From the NCBI GenBank assembly GCA_016710465.1, contig JADJVS010000016.1, positions 62,001-126,000 of the forward strand: DNA of 64,000 nucleotides. The letters are read 5' to 3'. The stretch comes from Sulfuritalea sp. Its GTDB lineage: Bacteria > Pseudomonadota > Gammaproteobacteria > Burkholderiales > Rhodocyclaceae. The notes below the pieces were generated by a model. It saw only the letters and a list, made by a program, of their open reading frames with translations. It was not told the DNA's origin and searched no databases. How positions within the stretch are numbered: position 1 is the stretch's first letter; each line of letters begins with the position of its first letter. The translations under genes and the position numbers were made by a program. Shown piece after piece: positions 16,741 through 26,453 of the stretch.

Positions 16741-19700
16741 CTACGCAGCCAGGGGGCGAGCGGCGTCCTTCCGCTCGAACGCCGCCATGAGCTCCCCGCG
16801 CTTCGCCTTCGCTGCCGCGACCGCGCGTTCCTTCACGGGTCCGTAGCCGCGTATCGTTTCCGGCAGGCGCGCCAGGGCGACGGCGGCGTCGCGGTTGTGC
16901 GCGGCCAGGCCTGACAGGATGGTTTCCACCGCTGCTTCGTAGTCGGCGATCAGCTCGCGTTCCTGCACGCGTTCGGCGCTGTGGCCGAAGGGGTTCAGCG
17001 CGGTGCCGCGCAGGAACTTGAAGTTCGCCAGCAGCTTCATCGCCGTCAGCATCCAGGGGCCGAAGCGCTGCTTTTTTGGTTCCGCGCCCGGCGTTGTGCC
17101 GCGGCTCCAGGGCAGGGTGAGGTGGAATTCCAGGCGGTAGTCGCCCTCGAAGGTGGCGGCGAGTTCGGCGGCGAATTCCGGTGCGGTGTAGAGCCGCGCC
17201 ACCTCGTATTCGTCCTTGTAGGCCAGCAGCTTGTGGTAACCGCGGGCGACGGCTTCGGTGAGTGTCGCGCCGGCACCGGCCCCGGCTTCGGCGGCGCGCA
17301 CGCGCTCGACCAGCGCCTGGTAGCGCTGCGCATAGGCCTCGTCCTGGTAGGCCGCGAGATGCTCGCGGCGGCGGGCGATGATGGCATCCAGGTCGCGGGC
17401 ACGCGGAGGGGCGGCCTCGGCGGCGTCGCCGGCCAGCAGGGCCTCGACGCCGGCCGGGTCGTGGGCGGTGCGGCGGCCCCAGTGAAAGGCGCGACGGTTG
17501 TCCTCGACGGCGGCACCGTTGAGTTCGATGGCGCGCAGGATGGCCTCCAGCGACAGCGGCACCAGGCCGCGCTGGAAGGCATAGCCGAGCAGAAAGATGT
17601 TGGTGGCGATTGAATGCCCCATCAGGCGCGTGGCCAGGCGCGTGGCGTCGATCAGGCAGGTGGCGTCGCGGCCCACGGTGTCGGCGATCGCCTGTTCCAT
17701 GGCGCCGCCGGGGAACTCACGATCCGGATCGCGCAGGAATTCGCCGGTGATGGTGTGGCCGGTATTGACGATGGCTTGCGTGCGCTTGGCCGCAGCCTTG
17801 GACAGGGCGTCCTCGGTGACGGTAACGACGATGTCGCAGCCGAGGATCAGCCGTGCCTCGCCGGTGGCGATGCGCGCCGAGTGCAGCTTTTCCTGGCGGT
17901 CGGCAAGGCGCACGTGGGACATCACGGCGCCGCCCTTCTGCGCCAGGCCGGTCATGTCGAGCACGGTGGCGCCCTTGCCTTCGAGGTGGGCGGCCATGCC
18001 GAGCAGGGCGCCGATGGTGACCACGCCGGTGCCGCCGACGCCGGCGATGAGGATGCCGTAGGGATGTTCCAGGCTGGCGGCGGCCGGCTCGGGAAGCGGC
18101 GCGGCATGCGCGGACTCGGCTTGCAGCGCCTTGCCCCGGCGCACGCTGCCGCCATGCACGGTGACCATGCTCGGGCAGAAGCCGTCGAGGCAGGAGAAAT
18201 CCTTGTTGCAGGCGAACTGGTCGGTGGCGCGCTTGCGGCCGAACTCGGTTTCCACCGGCACCACGGCGAGGCAGTTGGACTTCACGGCGCAGTCGCCGCA
18301 GCCTTCGCAGACGGCGGTGTTGATGAACACGCGCTGCGCCGGGTCCTTGAAGCTGCCGCGCTTGCGGCGGCGGCGCTTCTCGGCGGCGCAGGTCTGGTCG
18401 TAGACGAGGGCGCTGACGCCCCTGGTTTCGCGCAGCTCGCGCTGGGTTTCGTCGAGCCGCTCGCGGTGGCGGATTTCGACGCCGGGGGCGAAGTCGGTGA
18501 CGCCCTTGTATTTTTCCGGTTCGTCGCTCATGACGATGATGCGCGCAACATCCTCGGCGGCGAGCTGGCGCGTCAGTTGCGGCACGGTCAGCGTGCCATC
18601 CACCGGCTGGCCGCCGGTCATGGCCACGGCATCGTTGAACAGCAGCTTGTAGGTGATGTTCACCTTGGCGGCGACGGCGGCGCGGATGGCGAGCAGGCCG
18701 GAATGGAAGTAGGTGCCGTCGCCCATGTTGGCGAAAACGTGCTGCGTGCCGCTGTGGCCGGCAACGCCGAGCCAGGCCGCGCCTTCGCCGCCCATGTGCG
18801 AAATGGTCAGCGTGTTGCGGCCCATCATCACCGCCATCAGGTGGCAGCCGACGCCGCCCAGCGCGCAACTGCCCTCGGGCACCTTGGTGGAGGTGTTGTG
18901 CGGGCAGCCGGGGCAGAACCAGGGCGTGCGCAGCAGCGTCAGCCTGGGCCGCGCCTGGGCCTTGGCCTTGGCGTCGAGGAAGGCGATGTAGTCGCTGATG
19001 CGCGGCGAATCGTGGAAGCGGCCGACGCGCGCGGCGATCGCGCGGGCGACGATGGCCGGCGTCAGCTCGGCGGTGGGCGGCAGCAGCCAGCGGTGTTCGG
19101 GCAGCGGCCATTCGCCGGTTTCGTCGTACTTGCCGACGATGCGCGGACGGACGTCGCGGCCGCTTTCATCCGTCCAGTTGTAGAGCATCTCCTTCAACTG
19201 GTATTCGATGATCTGGCGCTTTTCCTCGACCACCAGGATTTCTTCCAGGCCGGCGGCGAAGCGGCGCACCGAGTCGGCCTCCAGCGGCCAGGGCATGCCG
19301 ACCTTGAACAGGCGCAGGCCGATCTCGGCGGCGTAGGCCTCGTCGATGCCCATGTCGTCGAGCGCCTGGCGCAGGTCCATCCAGGCCTTGCCGCAGGCGA
19401 TGATGCCCAGCCGCGGGCGCGGGCTGTCCCAGACCAGGCGATTGAGGCCGTTGGCGCGGGCGTAGGCGATGGCGGCATAGACCTTGTACTGCTGCAGGCG
19501 GTGTTCCTGCGCCAGTTGCGGGTCGGGCCAGCGCAGGTGCACGCCGTCGGCCGGCAACTGGAAGTCGTCCGGCAGGTGAAAGGCGTAGCGGTCGGCATCG
19601 ACCTCGACCACGGCCGAGCTTTCGGCGGTGTCCGAGGTCAGCTTCAGCGCCACCCAGCAGCCCGAATAGCGCGACATGGCCCAGCCGTGCAGGCCGTAGT

Positions 19701-20241
19701 CGAGGTATTCCTGCAGGTTGGCCGGCGCCAGCACCGGGATGCCGCAGGCCGAGAAGATGTGTTCGCTCTGGTGGGCCACGGCCGAGGAGCGCGCCGAGGG
19801 GTCGTCGCCGGCGATCAGCAGCACGCCGCCGTGCTTCGAGGTGCCGGCATGGTTGCCATGGCGGAAGACATCGCCGCTGCGATCAACTCCCGGGCCCTTG
19901 CCGTACCACATCGAAAATATGCCATCGAACTTTGGCTGGGGAAACAGGTGCAACTGCTGCGTGCCCCATACCGCCGTGGCGGCGATGTCCTCGTTGAGCC
20001 CGGGCTGGAAGCTGATGTCGTGCTGCTTGAGGAAGGGCGCGGCGCTGTGCAGGGCGAAATCCAGGCCGCCCAGCGGCGAGCCGCGATAGCCCGAGACATA
20101 GCCGGCGGTGTGCAGGCCGGCGCGGCGGTCGAGTTCGTGCTGCAACATGGGCAGGCGGGCCAGGGCCTGCATGCCGGTGAGGAAGACCGTGCCGCGTTCG
20201 AGGCGGTACTTGTCTTCGAGGCTGACGTTGGCGATGCTCAT
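16741..20241 (-). CDS. Fused indolepyruvate:ferredoxin oxidoreductase (IorA-IorB type)
   Basis: This 1166-residue single-chain enzyme oxidatively decarboxylates arylpyruvates (or branched 2-oxoacids) to acyl-CoA with ferredoxin as acceptor. The N-terminal pyrimidine-binding domain (GYVSGYRGSPLGGLD) is followed by the thiamine diphosphate domain (CPGCPHNTST, GDGTYFHSGLLAIRAA). Next is a ferredoxin-like segment with CEGCGDCAVKSNC, and then the gamma domain (IAGVGGTGVVTIGALLGMAA). The start at 20241 has GGAGG 9 bases upstream; a longer frame to 20292 does not. It is the last gene of the 21-kb leftward block. It may process amino-acid-derived aryl acids or feed reduced ferredoxin to the pathway. 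Confidence 0.9.
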   Translation of the reverse strand: MSIANVSLEDKYRLERGTVFLTGMQALARLPMLQHELDRRAGLHTAGYVSGYRGSPLGGLDFALHSAAPFLKQHDISFQPGLNEDIAATAVWGTQQLHLFPQPKFDGIFSMWYGKGPGVDRSGDVFRHGNHAGTSKHGGVLLIAGDDPSARSSAVAHQSEHIFSACGIPVLAPANLQEYLDYGLHGWAMSRYSGCWVALKLTSDTAESSAVVEVDADRYAFHLPDDFQLPADGVHLRWPDPQLAQEHRLQQYKVYAAIAYARANGLNRLVWDSPRPRLGIIACGKAWMDLRQALDDMGIDEAYAAEIGLRLFKVGMPWPLEADSVRRFAAGLEEILVVEEKRQIIEYQLKEMLYNWTDESGRDVRPRIVGKYDETGEWPLPEHRWLLPPTAELTPAIVARAIAARVGRFHDSPRISDYIAFLDAKAKAQARPRLTLLRTPWFCPGCPHNTSTKVPEGSCALGGVGCHLMAVMMGRNTLTISHMGGEGAAWLGVAGHSGTQHVFANMGDGTYFHSGLLAIRAAVAAKVNITYKLLFNDAVAMTGGQPVDGTLTVPQLTRQLAAEDVARIIVMSDEPEKYKGVTDFAPGVEIRHRERLDETQRELRETRGVSALVYDQTCAAEKRRRRKRGSFKDPAQRVFINTAVCEGCGDCAVKSNCLAVVPVETEFGRKRATDQFACNKDFSCLDGFCPSMVTVHGGSVRRGKALQAESAHAAPLPEPAAASLEHPYGILIAGVGGTGVVTIGALLGMAAHLEGKGATVLDMTGLAQKGGAVMSHVRLADRQEKLHSARIATGEARLILGCDIVVTVTEDALSKAAAKRTQAIVNTGHTITGEFLRDPDREFPGGAMEQAIADTVGRDATCLIDATRLATRLMGHSIATNIFLLGYAFQRGLVPLSLEAILRAIELNGAAVEDNRRAFHWGRRTAHDPAGVEALLAGDAAEAAPPRARDLDAIIARRREHLAAYQDEAYAQRYQALVERVRAAEAGAGAGATLTEAVARGYHKLLAYKDEYEVARLYTAPEFAAELAATFEGDYRLEFHLTLPWSRGTTPGAEPKKQRFGPWMLTAMKLLANFKFLRGTALNPFGHSAERVQERELIADYEAAVETILSGLAAHNRDAAVALARLPETIRGYGPVKERAVAAAKAKRGELMAAFERKDAARPLAA

Positions 20242-20402
20242 CCGATGTTCCTCCGTGGTGCGGCGCCCGGCGAGGGCGTCTTCGTCACGCACGCGATCGC
20301 GGGGATCGCGGCTTCAGCGCGGGGCGGCGGAGGGCGTTCGGGCGCCGTCGGTGGTGGTGCGCCACCAGTGGCACAGGCGCAGTGAGATGCGGTGCGAGAG
20401 CG

Positions 20403-21458
20403 TCATGCCGCCGCCTCGGCGCCCGGCGCGGCGGCGCGCTTGTCGCGCGCGCGGCGGGCGAAGCGTTCGGCCAGCTTCGGCGCGCGCCCCGGCGTGCTCC
20501 AGGGGCAGACGGCGAGGCAGATGCCGCAGCCGTAGGTTTCGTTGAAATAGGCAATGCAGCGGTCGAAATCGACCGCCCATTTCACCGTGCCGCGCACCAG
20601 CACCTTGTCGCGGCTGATGGCATCGGGCGGGCATTCGTTGGCGCAGACCTGGCAGCCGGTGCAGAAGTCATCGGCGCCGAAGCTGTCGGGCGCGTCGAAG
20701 AGCAGCGGCAGGTCGGTCTCGACGGCGGCGAGGCGAAAGCTGGAGCCGTACTCGCGGTTGATCAGCGAGCCGTGCTTGCCGAGCTCGCCGAAGCCGCAGG
20801 CAATCGCCGCCGGCAGCAGATTGAGCGAGCCGACCCAGGGGCCGGCGTGCGGCTTGGCTTCATAGCCCTGGGCGCGGATCCAGTGCGCCAGCCAGTTCAC
20901 GACGCGCGCGCCGCGGTTGTACTGGTCGCAGACTTCGAGCTGGCCTTCCGGGTCGTCGGCGCTCGAGGGCACGCGCGAGAGGCGGGCGTGGTCCATGGCG
21001 TTGCCGACGATGATCAGGTTGGGCAAGGTCGATTCGAAGCCCTCGTAGACCCATTCGGGACGAATCGCGGTGATGCCGACGAGTTCCGCCTCGCTGCCGG
21101 CGCCGGGATAGCCGGCGGGCCGTGCGCCCGGGTGGTTGAGCGCGAAGTCCTTGACCTGGGCGGTCCAGGAGTCGGCGCTGGCAACACGGCGATTTTCGGC
21201 CGGAGGCGGCAGTTTGCCCGGCCCGCGGTCGGCCAGGGCATAGACATCGCGGTAGGCGGGCACGGAAACGAAATGCTGCTTGACGGCATCGAGCAGGCGG
21301 CCGTACGGGTGGCCTTCGGATTTTCGCAGCCAGAAGATCTGGCGCGGACGGCGTGGGGTGGTTTCACCCCAGCCGTTGTAGTCATTGCCTGTGAAGGGTG
21401 GCAATAGCGCCGCGTGCGCTGCGGGGGGCGTCCAGGCGGGCTGGTTCTTGCGGCTCAT
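20403..21458 (-). CDS. Reductive-dehalogenase-like / QueG-like double 4Fe-4S protein
   Basis: The 351-residue soluble protein carries two 4Fe-4S motifs near the C-terminus: FCTGCQVCANECPPDAI and YGCGICLAVCPW. Just before them, FGELGKHGSLINREYGSSFR and TDLPLL match the core of the corrinoid reductive dehalogenase/epoxyqueuosine reductase superfamily. There is no twin-arginine signal peptide and no membrane anchor gene beside it, so it is not a classic respiratory RdhA. The ATG at 21458 is used; a TTG two codons earlier is possible. It lies in the mutase/molybdenum hydroxylase block, where a second corrinoid enzyme would make sense. The reaction is unknown. Confidence 0.7.
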   Translation of the reverse strand: MSRKNQPAWTPPAAHAALLPPFTGNDYNGWGETTPRRPRQIFWLRKSEGHPYGRLLDAVKQHFVSVPAYRDVYALADRGPGKLPPPAENRRVASADSWTAQVKDFALNHPGARPAGYPGAGSEAELVGITAIRPEWVYEGFESTLPNLIIVGNAMDHARLSRVPSSADDPEGQLEVCDQYNRGARVVNWLAHWIRAQGYEAKPHAGPWVGSLNLLPAAIACGFGELGKHGSLINREYGSSFRLAAVETDLPLLFDAPDSFGADDFCTGCQVCANECPPDAISRDKVLVRGTVKWAVDFDRCIAYFNETYGCGICLAVCPWSTPGRAPKLAERFARRARDKRAAAPGAEAAA

Positions 21459-21506
21459 GCGCAACGAAAGCGGGCGGCCGGATCAGGCAAGGCCGCCCGA
21501 GCTTCC

Positions 21507-22658
21507 TCAGTCCTTCACGCGCATGAATTTGCCATCCTTGACGGTGATCATCACCTGGCCGCGCAGGTCGTAGCCGGAGTGATCGGCGGCCGACATGTTG
21601 ATCGGGCCCTGCGAGCCCTTGAGCTCCTTGGTGCTTTCCAGCGCGTCGCGCAGCGCGGAGCGGAATTCCTGTGTGCCCGGCTTGCCTTTCTTGGCGGCGA
21701 TGGGAATGGCATTGGACAGCAACAGGCCGGCGTCATAGGTGTCGGCGGCGAAGATCGGCGGCTTGGCGCCGAAGGCCTTTTCGTAGCCCTTGATCAGGTC
21801 CAGGGTGACTGCTTTGGAGGGCGCAGCGTCGGGGATCTCGTCGGGCACCACCACCAGCGGTCCCATGATCAGCGCGCCTTCAACCTTCTTGCCGCCGATC
21901 TGCAGGAAGGAGCCGGAGGATGCGCCGTGGGTCTGGAAGATCGGGCCCTTGAAGCCGGAATCGACGATCTGCGAATGCGGCATGGCGGCGTCGGCGCCGA
22001 CACCGGCCACCATCATGGCGTCGGGTTTGGCGGCGATCATCTTCAGCGCCTGGGCCAGGGCCGTGGTGTCCTTCGGGCCGTAACGCTCGTTGGCGACGAC
22101 CTTGATGCCGGCCTTTTCCGCCATCGGGGCGAAGGTCTTGTACCAGTTTTCGCCGTAGGGGTCGGCGCGGCCGATGAAGGCCACCGTCTTGACACCGCGC
22201 TTGCTCATGGCGGCAACCAGGCCCTCGCTGACCACGTCGTCATTGGGGTGGGTCTTGAATACCCAGCGCTTCTTGTCGTCCATCGGCACCACCACGGCCG
22301 AGGTGCCGACCGGGGCCAGCATCGGGGTCTGCGCTTCGGCCATGAAGCCCAGCACGCCCATGGCATTGCCGGAGCCGGACGGCCCGATCAGCGCGTCGAT
22401 CTTGCTTTCGCCGAGCAGCTTCTTGGTCAGCGTCACGCTTTGCGTCGGATCGCTGGCATCATCGAACACCAGGTATTCGACGTCGAAGCCGCCGATCTTC
22501 TTGGGCAGCAGCGCAACGGCGTTCTTCTGCGGGATGCCGACGAAGGGAATCGCGCCGGTCGAGGAAGCGATGACGCCGATCTTGACCTGGGCGTGCGCCG
22601 GCAGCGTGGCGGCCAGGGCGATTCCGGCAGTGGCCAGCAGGGTGGTGATTTTCTTCAT
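21507..22658 (-). CDS. Branched-chain amino acid type ABC transporter substrate-binding protein
   Basis: The 383-residue protein has a clear signal peptide (MKKITTLLATAGIALAATLP, cleavage after AHA) and the periplasmic binding fold of the LivK/Peripla_BP_6 class: IGVIASSTGAIPFVG, VFDDASDPTQSV, LIGPSGSGNAMGV, FIGRADPYGENW. In anaerobic aromatic degraders such proteins often bind aromatic or organic acids. AAGGAGGAG precedes the ATG. No permease or ATPase gene is in the window, so it must work with components encoded elsewhere. It probably delivers the substrate of the surrounding block. Confidence 0.88.
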   Translation of the reverse strand: MKKITTLLATAGIALAATLPAHAQVKIGVIASSTGAIPFVGIPQKNAVALLPKKIGGFDVEYLVFDDASDPTQSVTLTKKLLGESKIDALIGPSGSGNAMGVLGFMAEAQTPMLAPVGTSAVVVPMDDKKRWVFKTHPNDDVVSEGLVAAMSKRGVKTVAFIGRADPYGENWYKTFAPMAEKAGIKVVANERYGPKDTTALAQALKMIAAKPDAMMVAGVGADAAMPHSQIVDSGFKGPIFQTHGASSGSFLQIGGKKVEGALIMGPLVVVPDEIPDAAPSKAVTLDLIKGYEKAFGAKPPIFAADTYDAGLLLSNAIPIAAKKGKPGTQEFRSALRDALESTKELKGSQGPINMSAADHSGYDLRGQVMITVKDGKFMRVKD

Positions 22659-22705
22659 TGTGTGACTCCTCCTTGAGTGGATTGTGGTGGTGTTGTTGTT
22701 TGTGT

Positions 22706-23896
22706 TCAGGCAATGATGCCCTGTTCGGCGAGGCTTGTGCATTCCGCGATGGAGTATCCCGCCTCGGCCAGCACGGACTGGGTGTGTTCGCCGTACTTGG
22801 GCGGAAAGCTCATTTTGCGCAGGGCGCCGGGCATGTCCACCGCCAGCGGCTGCATGCGCACTTCGCGGCCGTCGGGCGCCCGGGTGCGGGTCAGCGCGCG
22901 GGCGATGGCTTCCATTTCGCGCACGGCGGGGATGTCGTTGATCGCCGCATGCGGGATGGTGGCCTGGCGGAAGGCGGCGGCAATGTCGGCGGTGGCGACA
23001 CGGCGGGTGACGGCGGCCATGTCGCGGTGGATGGCTTCGCGCTCCTTGACGCGACCCTCGTTGGTGGCGCGCACGGCATTGGCCACCGGCGCGAACCAGG
23101 GGATTTCGGTCAGGCGCCGCCATTGCACGTCGCTGCCGATGGCCATGTAGATGAAGCCGTCGGCGGTGGGATAGACATTGGTCGGGATGAACTTGCGGTG
23201 CTCGTTGCCGCAGCGCGTGATCTCGGAGGGATCGCAGTTGAAGTCGAGCAGCGGCAGGGTGGTGATCAGCCAGGAGGCGGCGGCCTGCAGCATCGAGACG
23301 TCGATGCGGCTGCCTTTGCCGGTTTCGGCGCGCTCGATCAGCGCCATCATGACGCCGGCGTAGACCTCGTCGCCGGCCTTGAGGTCGATCAGCGGCACGC
23401 CGGCGAGCGTCGGTGGGCCATCGGCCGGGCCGGTGAGTTCCATGTAGCCGGCCATGGCCTGGATCACCGGGTCGTAGCCCGGGGCGTCGGGATACTCCGG
23501 GCCCATGGCCGAAATGCCGGCCCAGATAAGGTCCGGCTTTACCGCCGCGAGGCTTTCGTAGTCGATGCCGAGCTGCTTGTAGCGCTTGGGCACGGTGTTG
23601 CAGCAGAAGACGTCGGCATCGAGCGCCACGATCAGCTTGCGCAATACCTCCTGGCCTTTCGGGTCCTTGAGGTTGAGCGCGATCGCCTCCTTGCCGACGT
23701 TGGGGGCGATGAAATAGCTGCGCCGGTCGTCATCGGCGACGCGGCCGCCGATGTAGCGGTTCGGGTCGCCCGGCAGGCCCTCGCCGCTGGGCGTGGATTC
23801 GATGCGGATCACGCGCCAGCCGAGCTGGGCGAAACGCAGCGTCGCATACGGTAGCGACAGCGCCTGTTCCATCGAGAGAATCGTGCGGCGCTTCAT
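22706..23896 (-). CDS. Class III (CaiB/BaiF) CoA-transferase
   Basis: The 396-residue protein carries the family signatures: LGWRVIRIESTPSGEG, IALNLKDPKGQEVL, GYDPVIQAMAGYMELTG and PLIDLKAGDEVYAGVMMALI, whose Asp is the expected acyl-carrying residue. It would move CoA from a donor thioester to the pathway acid or to an analogue of carnitine, formate or succinate. The start is taken at 23896; the frame continues upstream only because it runs through a dispersed repeat. It lies between the molybdenum hydroxylase and the binding-protein gene. Confidence 0.85.
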   Translation of the reverse strand: MKRRTILSMEQALSLPYATLRFAQLGWRVIRIESTPSGEGLPGDPNRYIGGRVADDDRRSYFIAPNVGKEAIALNLKDPKGQEVLRKLIVALDADVFCCNTVPKRYKQLGIDYESLAAVKPDLIWAGISAMGPEYPDAPGYDPVIQAMAGYMELTGPADGPPTLAGVPLIDLKAGDEVYAGVMMALIERAETGKGSRIDVSMLQAAASWLITTLPLLDFNCDPSEITRCGNEHRKFIPTNVYPTADGFIYMAIGSDVQWRRLTEIPWFAPVANAVRATNEGRVKEREAIHRDMAAVTRRVATADIAAAFRQATIPHAAINDIPAVREMEAIARALTRTRAPDGREVRMQPLAVDMPGALRKMSFPPKYGEHTQSVLAEAGYSIAECTSLAEQGIIA

Positions 23897-23907
23897 GCGC
23901 GCTCCAT

Positions 23908-23981
23908 CGTCATTCCGGCGGACGCCGGAATCCAGGGGCTTTCGGCCAACCGTTCTGGATTCCGGCTTTCGCCGGAATGAC
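23908..23981. repeat. Dispersed GTCATTCC-type inverted repeat
   Basis: Two oppositely oriented copies of a short repeat: one reads GTCATTCCGGCGGACGCCGG and the other ends GCCGGAATGAC. Each copy is itself a hairpin and together they form a larger one. Related copies occur at 26454-26536, 56835-56907 and 60225-60254, always between genes of an operon. This is the REP-like family common in betaproteobacteria. Confidence 0.8.
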
Positions 23982-24028
23982 AAGAAAAGCCTCCGAGCTG
24001 TGGCCGATCGCGACCCAGGCGCCTCATG

Positions 24029-26443
24029 CTATTCCGCCTTCCACGGCTTCCAATACCGCTTCGGCGTCTGGCCGTGCAGAGCGCGGTAGACCTTTTCCGG
24101 GGTGAAGGGCAGCTCGAACATTCGTGTGCCGGTGGCATTGGCGATGGCATTCGCCGCGGCGGCGGCCATGCAGATCGACGGTGCCTCGCCGACGCCCTTG
24201 GCGCCCTGCGGGCCTTCGCCGTCCATCGACTCGATGAAGGCGATGTCCATTTCGGGGATCTCCGGCGCCGTGACCAGCTTGTAGTCGCGGAAGTTGGGGT
24301 TCTTCATCTTGCCGTCTTCGATCATCAGGTCTTCGGTGAAGGCATAGCCCTGGCCCATGACCACGCCGCCCTCGATCTGGCCTTCGATCCCCAGCCGGTT
24401 GAGCACGCGGCCGACGTCGTGGGCGCCGGTGACCTTGAGCAGCCTGATGAAGCCGGTGTCGGTGTCGACCTCGATTTCCACCACCTGGTTGCCCCAGGCA
24501 TAGGCGGCCGAGACGTCGCCCTTGAAACCCTTGTCCTGGTGCACGCTGGGCGGTTCGTAGTAGAACGTCGTCATCACGAGTTCGGCCTTCTCCTGGAAGT
24601 GCAGGTTGCGCAGCAGCTTGGAGAGTTCGACCAGGGCCTCGCCGCTCGCGGCGCGAATGACGAAGCCGCCGCGCAGGTCGAGGTCGGCTTCCGTGCAGTC
24701 GAACTTCTTTGCGGCGACGGCGAGGATCTTGCCCTTGGCTTTCTTCGCGGCGCCGATGGCCGAATTGCCGGCGATGAAGGTGGTGCGGCTGGCGTGTACG
24801 CCGACGTCCCAGGGGGTGATCGCGGTGTCGTTGTTGACCACGGTGATGGCCGAAATCGGCAGGCCGAGTTCCTCGCAGACCAGTTGCGAGAGCACGGTTT
24901 CCGAGCCCTGGCCGATTTCCGAGGCGCCGGTGATCAGCGTCACGTTGGCGAAGTCGTCCATCTTGAGGATGGTGCCGCAGCCGTCGGAGGGGTAGATCTT
25001 GGCGCCGCCGCCGACGTGCAGCATCGAGGCCATGCCGATGCCGCGCTTGATGTTGCCGGGCTTTTTCTGGTTGGCCTGGTTCTCGGCGAACTTGCGCGCG
25101 AAGTCGCTGCGGCTGGCCGCCGTGGTGATGCACTCCTTGAAGCCGCAGCTCTTGAAGCTCATGCCCTGGCCGGTGACTTCGCCGGCATCCTGGGCGTTCT
25201 TCATGCGGAATTCCAGCGGGTCCATGCCGATCTTTGCCGCCAGCATGTCCATGTGCTGTTCGATGGCGAAGGTGGCCTGCAGGTTGCCGTAGCCGCGGAA
25301 GGACCCGGCGTAGGGGTTGTTGGTGTACACCGCCGCTGTGTGGTAGTCGCAATGCGGCACGCGGTAGAGCGAGGAGAAGGTCTGCATCATCACAAACGGC
25401 GTGGTCGCGCCCCAGGAGGTGTAGGCGCCGTTGTCGTGCAGGGTGTGCACGGTGCGGAAAGTCAGCGTGCCGTCCTTCTTGCAGCCGGAACGCAGGGTCA
25501 GCAGCACCGGCTGGCGCGTCGGCGAGGCGAGGAATTCCTCTTCGCGGGTGAACAGCATTTTCACCGGGCGCTTGGCGGCGCGGGCGAGGTAAAGGCAGAT
25601 CACCTCGAAAGGGTAGATGTCGAGCTTGGAGCCGAAGCCGCCGCCGATCGGCGGCTGGATGATGCGGATGCGCGCCGGGTCGATGTTGAGGTATTCGGCG
25701 AACTCGCGCTTGTGCAGGAAGGGCACCTGGGTGTTCGAGTACATCTGCACGTTGCCGGCGGCATCGAACTCGGCAATCATGCCCGAGACGCCCATGCAGC
25801 AATGGGTGACGTAGTGCAGCTTGAACGTGTCCTCGACCACCGCGTCGGATTCGGCCTCGCCCTGAACGACGTCGCCGTGGGCATAGTCGAAGCGCATGGC
25901 GACGTTGTCAGCCTTGCCGCGATGGGCGATCGAGGTGCCCTGCTTGAGGTGCAGGTGCGTGCCGTCCGCGCCATGGGGTTCGGGATGGATCAGGACGGCA
26001 TCAGGCTTGATCGAGTCTTCGGGATTGCCGATCACCGGCAGGTCCTCGTACTCGACCTTGATCAGCTTCAGCGCGGCTTCGGCGATTTCTTCCGATTCGG
26101 CGGCCACCGCCGCGATCTCGTCGCGCTCGCTGCGCACGCGGCCCACTTTCAGCGGGAAGTGGTCCTTGGCGACGCCGATCGGGCGCTGGTCGGGGATGTC
26201 GGCGGCGGTGATCACCACATGCACGCCGGGCAGGGCTTTTGCCGCCGAGGTGTCGATGGACTTGATCAGGGCATGGATGCGTGCCGACCGGAGGATCTTG
26301 CCGTGCAACTGGCCGGGCAGGTCGATGTCGTGGATGTAGCGCGTGCGGCCGCTGGCCTTGTCGGGCGCATCCATCTTCGGGATGCGTTTGCCGATCAGCG
26401 AATCGGGCTCGATGATGCGGTGTTTCTTTTCGGCGACTGTCAT
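24029..26443 (-). CDS. Molybdenum hydroxylase large subunit (xanthine dehydrogenase family, HcrA-like)
   Basis: The 804-residue molybdopterin subunit has the expected order: a short [ab hammerhead] domain (KASGRTRYIHDIDLPGQLHG, RSARIHA), GGGFGSKLDIYPFE, FRGYGNLQATFAIEQHMDML, an MCD-like GQGSETVLSQL segment and GAKGVGEAPS near the end, where the catalytic Glu sits. These residues bind the Mo-pyranopterin. It is the last of three genes encoding FAD, 2Fe-2S and Mo subunits. The closest well-known relatives are 4-hydroxybenzoyl-CoA reductase and hydroxylases of N-heterocycles. See the FAD subunit for why the reductase role is doubtful. Confidence 0.88.
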   Translation of the reverse strand: MTVAEKKHRIIEPDSLIGKRIPKMDAPDKASGRTRYIHDIDLPGQLHGKILRSARIHALIKSIDTSAAKALPGVHVVITAADIPDQRPIGVAKDHFPLKVGRVRSERDEIAAVAAESEEIAEAALKLIKVEYEDLPVIGNPEDSIKPDAVLIHPEPHGADGTHLHLKQGTSIAHRGKADNVAMRFDYAHGDVVQGEAESDAVVEDTFKLHYVTHCCMGVSGMIAEFDAAGNVQMYSNTQVPFLHKREFAEYLNIDPARIRIIQPPIGGGFGSKLDIYPFEVICLYLARAAKRPVKMLFTREEEFLASPTRQPVLLTLRSGCKKDGTLTFRTVHTLHDNGAYTSWGATTPFVMMQTFSSLYRVPHCDYHTAAVYTNNPYAGSFRGYGNLQATFAIEQHMDMLAAKIGMDPLEFRMKNAQDAGEVTGQGMSFKSCGFKECITTAASRSDFARKFAENQANQKKPGNIKRGIGMASMLHVGGGAKIYPSDGCGTILKMDDFANVTLITGASEIGQGSETVLSQLVCEELGLPISAITVVNNDTAITPWDVGVHASRTTFIAGNSAIGAAKKAKGKILAVAAKKFDCTEADLDLRGGFVIRAASGEALVELSKLLRNLHFQEKAELVMTTFYYEPPSVHQDKGFKGDVSAAYAWGNQVVEIEVDTDTGFIRLLKVTGAHDVGRVLNRLGIEGQIEGGVVMGQGYAFTEDLMIEDGKMKNPNFRDYKLVTAPEIPEMDIAFIESMDGEGPQGAKGVGEAPSICMAAAAANAIANATGTRMFELPFTPEKVYRALHGQTPKRYWKPWKAE

Positions 26444-26453
26444 GGCTTTACTC

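Noticed and set aside
17614..20385. Plus-strand open frame of 923 codons opposite the indolepyruvate oxidoreductase
   Set aside because: Composition (Ala, Gly, His, Val, Arg) is that of an antisense shadow; the minus strand carries unambiguous catalytic motifs.
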